Assembly (NCBI GenBank): GCA_028622995.1
Contig: JAJQJQ010000030.1
Coordinates: 1,178,001 to 1,242,000, forward strand
DNA: 64,000 nt
Direction: 5' to 3'
Source of the DNA: Panagrolaimus kolymaensis
Taxonomy: Eukaryota; Nematoda; Chromadorea; Rhabditida; Panagrolaimidae
Shown: in pieces, positions 11,300-21,981 of the stretch
Layout of the letters: each line of letters starts with the position of its first letter
How positions within the stretch are numbered: the first letter of the stretch is position 1
Program-made: the position numbers and the translations under genes
Notes under the pieces: generated by a model
Database searches by the model: none
Seen by the model: only the letters and a program-made list of their open reading frames with translations
What the model was told of the DNA's origin: nothing

Positions 11300-11904
11300 T
11301 TTTTTTCATTTTCATATATATTTGCATTTACCGCGTTTGTTAATCGAGTTTTAACTTTTTTTTACTAAACTCTTTGCCATTTTCAGGTAAACAACCTACA
11401 TAAGTTAGAGCTAGCTTTGAACGATGGTACGAATGTGGCGTGGAACTCTTAAGCAACCATTTGGCGTTCCTTTATTTTCTGGAATTTGGAAAGCTCATCC
11501 ACGATTTATGAATCGAACAGTAATGGTTGAAGAAAATAATGTTAATGGCGCGTTTCAAATGTTAAATCGGTATGTTTTTTCCTTTAATTGTTTCAAGCTT
11601 TGAAATATCATAAATTTTAGACTAATGGAAAGTGAAGGATTAATAAAAATTATTCGAAGAACTCAATATTATCAAAAGCCATTTATGCAAAGAAAAACAG
11701 CATCGATGGAAGCTTCAAATGCAATATTCAATGAAGATATGAGTCGTAAAATGAAATTTCTTATGCGCAAAAATAGAATTGATGCTTATCCTGGACAAAT
11801 GACAACCTAATTATGATGATGATCGTATGGATAAAGAAGAAGTACTTATTAGTTTTCATTTATTTTTGTTTCGATTAGTATGTATGTAATAATAAATTGT
11901 GTAC
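11300..11904 (+). repeat. Near-identical duplicated block, copy A (partner 15275-15884)
   Basis: The block begins in the poly(T)-CATTTTCATATATATTTGC region, spans the acceptor, both exons and the 3' UTR, and ends just after the poly(A) signal. It matches the partner almost base for base apart from the intron. Immediately outside both ends similarity falls but does not vanish. Confidence 0.85.
11424..11810 (+). CDS. Mitochondrial small-subunit ribosomal protein bS21m, copy A
   Basis: Component of the mitoribosome small subunit. Exons 11424-11569 and 11621-11810 give 111 residues. Family features are RFMNRTVMVEENNVNGAFQM followed by LMESEGLIKIIRRTQYYQKP, and the basic tail MSRKMKFLMRKNRIDAYPGQ, matching MRPS21 in order and length. 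A TTTTCAG acceptor lies 28 nt before the ATG. It sits 250 bp after the Pro-rich gene and 203 bp before the TDP-43 gene. The 3' UTR has AATAAA at 11891. A second copy (15402-15793) is nearly identical in exons and UTRs but not in the intron. Confidence 0.9.
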
Positions 11905-12013
11905 GTAATTATCGTTGTTTCCATCTTTGAATTTCACTAAAGTGTAATACTTTATTATTATCTTTTATTTCTTTTCCACTTTGTGGATTGTATCTTTTAA
12001 TAATCATTTACAG

Positions 12014-14516
12014 ATGTCTGAAACACAAGCTCAAACAACGTTGGAATCCGGCGCAGCTAAGGAAGATGCAAAACCGATAGAAAGCGCTGCTGCTCCACTT
12101 TCACGGAGTGAAAGTCTTAAACGTCCTGCCGAACCTGAATTTGTATTAGTTAAAGAGCTTGTAAGTGGAGAAATTATGGAACTTCCCACTTTGGAAAGTG
12201 ATAACACTCTTGGATTAACTACTCTTACCCATGCTTTTCCCGGTGCTCATGGACTCAAATACAAAACTGAGACTGGCACAACACGAGCTTTATTGTAACA
12301 ATTTTTTATATTTCTTTAAGTTTCGTATTTGAAATCTTTTTTCGTTATAGAATTGATTCAACTGGCTCTAAATTTTATCTTCCTACAACTGGGTGGGCTG
12401 GTAAAACCTTTACAGTTATTTTCAATAATACCCCATCTGCTGTAAATGCTAGCCAAGTTTCTGAAACAAAGATTAGACCCAGTAGTAAGTTAATTATTTT
12501 CTTATTTTGTTTTGCGAAACAGAAGAATGTTGTTTCTCTGTTAAAAAGAATGATGTGAGAAAGAATGAAGTTTCTTCTTGCGAGGTTTACAATTCTTTCA
12601 AAGAATGCCACTATATAATATTTTTTGGGAGGTGTGTGTCTTAAATATTTTGTATTATAATTATTTCTCAGGTGATCAAACAGCTAAACGTAAAAAAATA
12701 ATGGATGATAATGAATCGAGTGACAGTGAACAAGGTGGTGAAAATGGTCATTACGGTTATGGTGCAAAACAGAAACGTATGGAAGCTGCAGTTAAAATTA
12801 AAGAAGATAAGGAGGATGACAACAATCATCCCACAGATTTAATTGTTCTTGGTTTACCTTTTAAACTTACTGAAAATGATTTAAAAGATTACTTTGGGCA
12901 ATTTGGCAGCATGAAATTGTGTGAGGTAAGATAAGATAGATAACAGTAAAAAAAGAGTTTTTACTGAATGGATTGAATTTGCACTATTGTTTGTAAAGTA
13001 AAAAAATAAGTGTGATGGGAAAAAGGACGCTATAGAAATGTGCAAAAAAATGGAGAGGATTTCCATATAGCTAATTGAGATTGTATGAGTTGTTTCATCG
13101 TTGCTTGAGTGTTTCAACATAACTTTTTTACTGTTTGTTTTCTGCATAAAATTTTAAAGTAAAAAAGTGTTAGCTAAAAATGAGAAAAGAAAACGCGTGA
13201 TATTATAATAGAACCTAATAGTTCGAGTTAAGCTTGTTGTTGCTGCTGCTGCTGCATATATCTCTCTTTTGCATTTCTATAGCGTCTCCCAATAACAACC
13301 ACAATCTTTGATCTAATGATGAGTTTGATTCCATTCTCATACTTTCTTTATCGGTTGAAGAATATTTGTATGAGATTATCACATTTTTTTTGTTTAGATC
13401 AAAAAAGACAATTCTGGAAATTCAAAGGGTTTTGGATTTATTCAATTTGAAACTTTTGAATCTCAACTTCGTGTTCTTACTCGTCCTGTTCACAGCATTG
13501 GTGGTAGACGATGTGAAGTTAAAGTTCCTCATTCAAAGGTAAAAAAAAATAATAAACAAAAAGTTAATTCTTTTTTTAAAAATAATTTCTTTGTTTGTTT
13601 AGAAAGGTGATGTTCGAAGTGAATTTGGTGGAATTGAACATGCTAAATTATTCATTGGTCGACTTCAAGAAAAAACAAGTGAAAATTCTTTAAAGGATTT
13701 CTTTCTTACTGAAGCAAAAAAGATTGATCCAAAAGCAACTATTATTGATACGTTTATACCCAAACCATTCCGATCTTTTGCTTTCATAACTTTTTCAAGT
13801 CCTAAAATTGTTAGAGAACTAATAAAGCGAGTTTTTTTATCCGCTTTTAAACCTTTTTTTATGTATTCATTTTTTTAGGAAAGGTGATTTCATTATTGAT
13901 GGTTCTTCTGTTTCGGTTTCATCAGCTGCACCTAAAACCACTGAAACATCCCCAGGAATGTCCTCAAATTATTCTAATTATGGACATGATCGACCATCAT
14001 ACAATGATTTTGCCCTTCATGATTGGATGCGATCACCAATTCAAGCGCCCACAAGCAGATTTAATGATCAAGCATTTGTTCGACCATTTGGTAAAATTAA
14101 ATTATACTTGCTTTGATTGGGTTTCATTATTATTTTTTTTAGAACGCAAACGTACCTTTGAAACAGCATATGGCGGAATGGAACCTAATTATGGTACTCC
14201 GGGAATGATGCAGCCTCCTCAATCGATGGGTGGATCACAAGCATTAGCATCGGGTTTTGAAACCCTCAATTTGAATCAACTTCCAACAAATGAAATGATG
14301 AATGCATTCTCTCATTTTATTTCTTCAACCCAAAATGCTCGTTCATCACCCATGCCTCCACCATCCCAAATTCCAAGATATCATAACCAACAACAACCAT
14401 CTTCTTTACATATGCGTGGTCGACATGATCATGGTCCACCTGGTTCTGGTCGAGGTGGAATGTCAAGATCACAATATGGTTCACCTTATAGTCGCGGTGA
14501 TGACTCTTATTATTAA
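12014..14516 (+). CDS. TDP-43 (TARDBP) homologue, two-RRM nuclear RNA-binding protein
   Basis: Regulates splicing and RNA stability and binds UG-rich RNA. Seven exons (12014-12294, 12351-12484, 12672-12925, 13398-13538, 13603-13826, 13879-14090, 14143-14516) give 539 residues. The order is that of TDP-43. The N-terminal oligomerisation domain (about 43-137) includes LTHAFPGAHGLKYK. A bipartite NLS KRKK...KQKR follows (about 144-174). RRM1 (about 193-270) has RNP2 LIVLGL and RNP1 KGFGFIQF. RRM2 has LFIGRL and RSFAFITF preceded by FIPKPF. The tail is low-complexity (MGGSQALASGFETLN..., RGRHDHGPPGSGRGG). The ATG directly follows TTTACAG, an ideal trans-splice site. Intron 5 appears to be GC-AG (AA|GCGAGT...TTTTTTAG); only this choice joins RELIK to KGDFIIDG in frame. 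Intron 3 is 472 nt and contains an inverted repeat. Confidence 0.93.
13025..13290 (+). repeat. Inverted repeat in TDP-43 intron 3
   Basis: Arms at about 13025-13046 (GGACGCTATAGAAATGTGCA) and 13268-13290 (TTTGCATTTCTATAGCGTCT) are reverse complements over about 20 nt with one 2-nt gap. They could close a hairpin with a loop of about 220 nt inside the pre-mRNA. Confidence 0.6.
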
Positions 14517-15268
14517 TACTATTATTAATTAAACTATCTCGTTATTATCTCTTATTTAGTTTTCGTAAAGCTTTGTTTTAACCTTTTGTATTTGTTGAAT
14601 TGAGATGGATTATTTTTGAAGCTTATTGACATTTTTCGAATGATCCATGTTTATTATTAATTTTTTTTCCACCTTTGTTTGTATCATCTCTTTTTTTTTG
14701 TACTATGTGTTACACTTTTTATAATACTATGGTATTCTATTTTTTAAGTTCACAATTTGTATTTATCTCAATAATAAAATTGAAGGAAAAAAAGAAGTAA
14801 AAATAATTGCATCAAAAGTTTTGATAAAGCATTGTTGTCGTCGGTCAACAAAATAAATTCATTAAAAAATATTTCCTCGAAGCTATAGCTTCAGCATTTC
14901 ATGAAAGAGCAGAAGAGCAAAATGTAAATAAATAAAACATTTTCAGCAACTTTTTTTTTGCTTTGAAATCGAAGCAAAAAAGCAGCGTTTCTTTTGTTAC
15001 TTGATTCTCAAAATTCAACAAAGTGAACGCTTTTTGGCAATGGAACCTCACAAGCAACAGAAAAACTTTTTGGGATTTCATAATCAAACTTTTCTCTCTT
15101 TTTTTTCTTCTTCACCTAATTTTCGAAATAATTGTTCGAGTACAAACTTTTATTTTGGTACGTTGTTTTATTTTACGTGAAATATTTCCTAGCCCTCCCT
15201 TTTCTTACATGCTTTATTATTGGTTTTTGTTTGGGTTAAAAAAGGAAGATAAATATTTCTTGCGTTTG
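14517..15268. other. 3' flank of TDP-43 and spacer before second bS21m copy
   Basis: AT-rich. An AATAAAA near 14772 is a plausible poly(A) signal for the TDP-43 gene. The last ~80 bp look like a diverged relative of the sequence before bS21m copy A. No protein-like ORF. Confidence 0.5.
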
Positions 15269-15274
15269 GAATTG

Positions 15275-15884
15275 ATTTTTTTTTCATTTTCATATATATT
15301 TGCATTTACCGCGTTTGTTAATCGAGTTTTAACTTTTTTTTACTAAACTCTTTGCCATTTTCAGGTAAACAACCTACATAAGTTAGAGCTAGCTTTGAAC
15401 GATGGTACGAATGTGGCGTGGAACTCTTAAGCAACCATTTGGCGTTCCTTTATTTTCTGGAATTTGGAAAGCTCATCCACGATTTATGAATCGAACAGTA
15501 ATGGTTGAAGAAAATAATGTTAATGGCGCGTTTCAAATGTTAAATCGGTATGTTTTTTTCTTCTTTTATTAGTGATTGCAAGTCTCATACTTTTTATTTT
15601 TAGATTAATGGAAAGTGAAGGATTAATAAAAATTATTCGAAGAACTCAATATTATCAAAAACCATTTATGCAAAGAAAAACAGCATCGATGGAAGCTTCA
15701 AATGCAATATTCAATGAAGATATGAGTCGTAAAATGAAATTTCTTATGCACAAAAATAGAATTGATGCTTATCCTGGACAAATGACAACCTAATTATGAT
15801 GATGATCGTATGGATAAAGAAGAAGTACTTATTAGTTTTCATTTATTTTTGTTTCGATTAGTATGTATGTAATAATAAATTGTG
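15275..15884 (+). repeat. Near-identical duplicated block, copy B (partner 11300-11904)
   Basis: Partner of the block at 11300-11904, in the same orientation about 4 kb downstream, with the TDP-43 gene between them. Confidence 0.85.
15402..15793 (+). CDS. Mitochondrial small-subunit ribosomal protein bS21m, copy B
   Basis: Second gene for the same mitoribosomal protein, about 890 bp after the TDP-43 gene. Exons 15402-15547 and 15604-15793 give 111 residues, differing from copy A at one position (LMHKNRID instead of LMRKNRID). Exon 1 is identical at the DNA level and exon 2 differs at three bases. The 5' flank from about 15270 (including the TTTTCAG acceptor) and the 3' UTR through the AATAAA also match. 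The 56-nt intron shares only its first ~12 bases with the 51-nt intron of copy A. Both copies look intact. In the family the position of the Arg-to-His change is usually basic, so copy B may be the less constrained one. Confidence 0.88.
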
Positions 15885-17393
15885 TATGTAGCTATCATTG
15901 TTTCTATTTTTTACCTTGCAAGCTACCGCATTACCTTGGAGTTATATGTACAAATTGATTTCACACTCGGGATGGATGTTGTGTTTGACAAGTTGCTGTT
16001 AGTTTTACGTGTTGACACTTTAGTTATGATTTAAAATGGTAATGAAAGAAACTTTACGAATGTTAGATAGTGGATTTTTGTTGTTCTCATACCTCTCTTA
16101 CTACTTGCCTTGTGATGTCTAGTTTTTTCCAAGGATATTAATCAATTTTTTGTTACACAATATTGTTTTCACTCGCTTCCATAATTCAAAATTATGCAGC
16201 TTTGTTTGATGACTAAAAAATGTATGCTTAAACTTTATGTTGTTACTTTTCACAACCATTTTTTCTGTTAATGACATCAAAAAGCAGACATGAGCTATTA
16301 TTTATTACTGACATTTTAAAAGTAACCGTAACAAAAAAATAGTATTTTATGTGTGTATTTTATAGCGACAAAACACATTTTTTTGTTTGTTTGTTTGTTG
16401 GAATAAATTTGTTATTCTTTTTTTTAAAGTAAAAAGATTATGCGTGCTATAAATTATTTTGCTTCTCGATTGTTTCATGGTATACCGTAGCTAGCTTTTG
16501 TGCGTGGTAGTAATCGTTTTTTTAAATTGAATTTACTTTGTGCGGTAATGCTTTAATATAAACTTTGATACATAAATGTTATGTGGAGTGTGTTGCAACA
16601 CATTTGCATATACATGAATTGGTATTTACGAAAGAAAAGAAATAACAAAGTTTGAAAGTTCATAGAGTTTTTTATTAAAGGTGTCATATAAAAAAATTAT
16701 TTCCAAGAATTTGTTGTTGTTAATATTAATTTTTTTAAATGAATTTATGACTTTATTTTGTCATTTGGACAACTGTAGTTTGTTGTTAATCAACGACTCA
16801 TTCTATTTCCAAAAATTCACAATAAATATTTGCAAGTTAAAATCATCCAAAAAAATAACTTTTGTTAATTATTTTTCTTGAGAAACTTGATTCACAAATT
16901 TCATGGTTTAATTAGGATCTTTTTTAAATAAAAATAACTGTAATTAAATGTTTTTGCAAAAAACTTTAGCAACAAATTTATTTAATCTTTATCTTTTTAG
17001 ATACGTATAAAACCAAAAAATTAATTTATTTTTAATTATATCTTTCTTTTGACTTCATTCATGCGTCAGAAGAAGAAAAAAGATAACGTGTTCCAAAGGA
17101 TTTTTTTTACATTTGTTTACATACTCCTTTAATCCTTTATATCGAATATATTTTATATCAATTTTTTGTTAATGCGTTATTTTTTTTTGTTATTCCTGAA
17201 ATACATTTTTTTTTTTTATCTTTCAAACCAAAATTTTTTTTAAGCTTTTTTTATTATCCATCAAAAATGTCAAATTGGGAGTCGTCAATCAGCAGCACCA
17301 AATAACCCAGCTTATTATTGTGAAGACCTTCGAAATCCACCCGCATACTTTTATTTGAAAGGCATGCGCTGCCTCCTTTTTTTTTCATCGCCC

Positions 17394-17429
17394 GATTATC
17401 AACGTTAAATCCTTATATAATCGGGTTTA
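17394..17429. repeat. Short perfect inverted repeat (possible hairpin) in gene desert
   Basis: CCCGATTAT and ATAATCGGG, separated by about 17 nt, form a 9-bp perfect stem inside one of the GC-raised islands. No function assigned. Confidence 0.4.
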
Positions 17430-17515
17430 ATCTTTTTTCCATTTAAAATATATAAATTTATTTTTGTTGTTGTTGATGATTTTTTTTGCTTTTAAATAAG
17501 AAAATAATCTTCAAT

Positions 17516-17523
17516 TGACGTCA
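17516..17523. promoter_or_regulatory. CRE-like palindrome TGACGTCA in gene desert
   Basis: Perfect 8-bp consensus for CREB/ATF-type bZIP factors, extended to TTGACGTCAA. Isolated from any gene, so its use is unknown. Confidence 0.3.
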
Positions 17524-20500
17524 ATCAAAAAAAATAAAATTATGGAGATAAAGAATATGGGAATTATTAACTACAAATTGTTTGCTTTTTGACTTAAAGA
17601 AACAAAAAAATGATTGCTTCGAATCCATTTTTTTAATCAGTCATAGATACAAAAAAAAGAATGAAAGAAAAAAAGTGTTTTAATATTAAATATGTATGTA
17701 TGTTAGAGCTTTTGCTAATATTAATTAGATGATTTTTAATACTTTGGAAAGATATGCCAAAAAAAGTGGTTTCAGTGCAACCACCTACATTTTTAATTAA
17801 TAAAATGCGTCAAACAAAATAAATTCTTTGCAAAGAAAAAAAGATTATTTTAAAAAGGTTAATTAAAATATTTATTTGATTTTATATCAAACAAAAATAA
17901 CTATGGTTTAAAAAACTCTAAGTAAAATTTAAGCTTTGCAAATGTTGGATATGCAATAGCTGCTAAATAGACCCTCAAGGGCTTTACTTATCTTTCTTTA
18001 GTTTCTGACATTTACAAACTTTTGTAGCATTCAATTAAGGGATATTTCATGCATTAATATCAACAATAATTTCCATAATGTTGCATGACTAATGTTGGTG
18101 TTTTTAAAATGGAAAACAAGATAATTAATTAAAGTAATAAAATTTATATTTACAAAAAAGAGAATTCATAATCAAAAATAATTTTTTTACTTTCCTTGCA
18201 AAGCTTTTTCCGGATATTGTTTTTATTTATTTATGTTTTTTATCAAAAATTTTGTGTTTGCAATCTATTTTAAAAGAGAGTCTTTCTTTTAAATTGGTAA
18301 AACCTTTTCTTTGATTTCCATTTTGTAACAATAAATCCAATTTTTTTTTATTCGACTCCTCAGACTATTATTCTCTTGAGGCATTTTAATTTTTTTAAAG
18401 CCCTTAATATATTTAATTTTTTAGGATTATAAATTTAAAAAAATGTGGCGGAGGCTACATAATATTTTATTGCTCCTTCTGATTTTTGAAATTGCGTGAA
18501 AATAAAAAGTTTGTAAACTAAAAAATCAAAGTCCTATTTTTGATTTCGTAAAGCTATTTTCAATTTTTCTCTCAAAAAATAACAAAGATCGCGTTTGTTT
18601 TTCTCTTCTTTTTTATGCGGAAATGAGTTTTAGTTTTTTAAGCGAACACGCTCTGTCATTTTTTTTAATTATTTTTATAAAGTCATCAGACGGTAATTAT
18701 CAAGGGGCTAATCATAAATCAAAAATGTGTGAGTGAGTAGCTTTAATATCTAACACATTCATTTTTTGGAAAGGGGCAGAGAAGAAAAAATACTGTAAAA
18801 AAGGCAATAAAAAAATTATTTATTTTTTTACGTTTTAATTTCCTTTCTTTCTCTTTGTGATCAAAGATAAAAAAGTGTACTTAACTTAATTGACATTAAT
18901 TATTTTATTTGCTTACTTTTTTTTCGTAATGTGCATGTATTTAGTAGTGAATTAAAATAAAAAAGGTTATTAGTCGAATATAAGTGGAGATGAGGCTGTA
19001 ATAAATAAATAAATTAAAATAATTTCCAGCTTACTTACGAGGAGAAGGTAGTTAAATAAAATATGTATATTTTTAGAAAGAAAAAAACATTACAAATTAA
19101 ATTTAAACATTTAGAATGCTGGCACAAAAATAAACTAAAAAATGAGTTAAGTAAATTATAGATAATTTATTTTTTACAAACAAACAACATAATTGCTTTT
19201 TTTTTTAAATTTAATTTTTGTGATGTTTGCATACTATGTTGTAATACATACATAGGCAGGCAGGCGGCTATGGCGCTTTTTTCGGTTGTTCTTATTCAAG
19301 GCTCGCAAAAATATTTTTTTGATTAAAAAAGCATGGATTCAACAAGTGATTTGAGTGCTAAAAAATAAATGATACTCTAGAAATTGAAAATTTTTGGGAA
19401 AGCAAATAGACAGTTCCAAAATTTAATGAATAATAGATTTGCATAATGGCGGCTATCATAAAATAATTATTTAATCAATTGTTTTGAATTTTTTTTTGTC
19501 ATTTGCCTTATTTTTGATTTTTTTCATTGAATCATAAAAGCAAATATAAATGCAAATTTTTGTTGTTTTTGTAAAGCTTTTTTGGATATTCAAATTTTAA
19601 AAATAGTAATCTCGTAATCTTTATGCTTTCTTTAGATCTAAATTTTAACCAAATTTTTTTTTTGAATAACATACCCCAAAAATAACTTTAATATTTATTC
19701 TTTTTTCTTTTAATTTTATTATATAAAAATAGTTTCAATTCAAAATAACTCTTTAAAAACATACCTAAAATACACATACATCCTCCCAATTTGCGTCATA
19801 TAGTTTCGGTTATGTATGTATATTTTTATCCATCCATTGAAATTGACACATGAAATACTATTGTTTATTCGTAACAACCAAAAAATTAAAGGTTGATTCA
19901 TTTTTTTTTTTCAAATAAAAAATTTAAAAATGGATGGTTTAATAAAATGATTAAAGACCTATTTTTTTATTTGACACCATCAAAGCAAAATAAAAATAAA
20001 GTTAACGTAAATAACTATGACATTTTACCTTTATTCATTGCTTTCAAGCCACCCAATTGGGATTTAAATAAATATAATTGCAGGGTTTTTAAGAAATACG
20101 TTTCTATGAAAGTTTTATTGACTTCATAACCTTTTGATTTAAAAAAATAAATTAAAGCTTTTATACAAAAAGGAAAAAATGTTTAAATGTTTCTTATTTT
20201 TATAAATGGAAGCTTAAATACGCTAAAATTAGAGATGACATTAAAAAAAATGTTGGAGTCGGCGGCAGAGAATATAGATTTCTTTTTGTTCCGCGTAAAG
20301 AAGTTATAAAAAAAAAAGAGATTAGAAATGTCAATTTTAGAAATATATAATTTTAGAATTTTGCAAGATTTTAATTTTTTTACCATTTTTGCCGCGGCAT
20401 TAAAATTCTGCTTTTTATATAAGAAAGTTAGTTCCACGATAAAAAAGTTTTTGACTAATTTTTTTTTCATAGAACTAAACCATAGAAAAAAAAGTTAAAA

Positions 20501-21776
20501 GTTGACGAAATTAATTATGATGGATTCCAAATGTGCGTCTTTGGGGAAATTTTCTGGAAGAAATTTTTATGTTAATTTCTCTTTCTTTCGAGAATTTCGA
20601 AACCATAATTTTTTGAGTTTTTTGTTTCAAATAATTTTCATTTTTTTAATTTTCGCGCCTTTTTTTATATCACCAGCTGCTATCAATTAACATTTAATAT
20701 TTGTATGTAAATAGCGTGAAAAAAAAAAAGAAGAATTAATAAATGAAGCTTAAATTTAATAGAATAAAGTTCAATTTTTTAAATATCATCTTTATCATCA
20801 CACTCACCATCATCATCAATGGAAGAAGGGATAATCTTGTTTACGGAAGTCCTTGCTTGAAATTTCTTTTCTTGGCTCTCAAATCTTTTACATTAACATT
20901 AAACAAAATGGCTTCATTTTTTCTTTTTCTTTTACGCTCATAAAAATAATAGTTTAATTAAATTCTAAGAAATTTTTTTTTCGAGTTTCTACAAAAAATC
21001 GTTAGTGACTTTTCTTAAATTTGAGCAGTTTTTTTTATGGGAATTTTAAGAAGAAAAAATGGGTTTGGTATTTGCATATTTTTAAGATCAACAGAATCTT
21101 TGCTGCAAAAAAAGGTTAAAAAGCAGCAAATTTTTAAAACACAAACAAATGTCTTTGTTTGACTTTAATTTTCACACTTATGCAGACATTATTTTCTTGA
21201 AAGTCACTTTTTTACAGTAGTTGTTTAAAAATTTTTTTTAAGTATACCATTGGGCATAAATGCTTCCCCTTTTTACATATTGTAGTCGTGGTAAGTAAGA
21301 CAGACAATACAAGCCAATAAGCATATAAATTTTCTTATTTTTTTGGGACTGATGTATTTCATCATATCAAAATTTTCAAAAACATTTGTGTTAAGATGCT
21401 AAAAATGCAAATTATTAGTTTTATTAGGGATAAAAAAAAATGATGGCATTCAAAAATAGTTTGGTATTTGTAATAAATATTTCATTTTCTTTATTCAATT
21501 CTTAAGACTTTTTTGGCTAACCAACAATTAGTTAGTTTTGCTATTCAAATTTTTTTTGATTTCCTGTGTCAACCGTTTAATTTTTGAAAAATAGTTTTTG
21601 TCCTTTAAAAATTTAAATAACTTAAAATAATTAAAATTATCGTTAATCATACAAAATTTAAAACCGCCCTCTTCATTTTCTAAATTAAAATTAAAAATTA
21701 CTAATGTTTGTATTTTTGAACTTCAAAAAGAATGGAAGGTCAATAAAATCCTTTGAATTTTTGAATCTCTGCGATG

Positions 21777-21817
21777 AAAAAAATCCTCCATCGCGGTGGA
21801 GGAAGGATTTTTTTGAT
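21777..21817. repeat. Hairpin in gene desert
   Basis: AAAAAATCC and GGATTTTTT enclose CCTCCATCGCGGTGGAGG, giving a nested stem with an unusually GC-rich tip. It is followed by a GC-raised stretch to about 21865. It could be a structured RNA or a foldback remnant. Confidence 0.4.
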
Positions 21818-21960
21818 TATTGTAAAGATCGTCGTACCCGCTTTTTCTTGGTACCATCAAAGATTTTTTGCTTGTTTCAACGTTTTTAATTTTTTTGATT
21901 GAAATAATTTTTGTTATTTAAATTTTTTACATTAGTTTTCACATTTTTCATTTGTTTGAT

Positions 21961-21981
21961 GGAGAGAGAGAGAGAGAGAGA
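21961..21981 (+). repeat. GA dinucleotide microsatellite
   Basis: About ten uninterrupted GA units (GGAGAGAGAG...GAT), the clearest dinucleotide array in the window. Confidence 0.85.
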
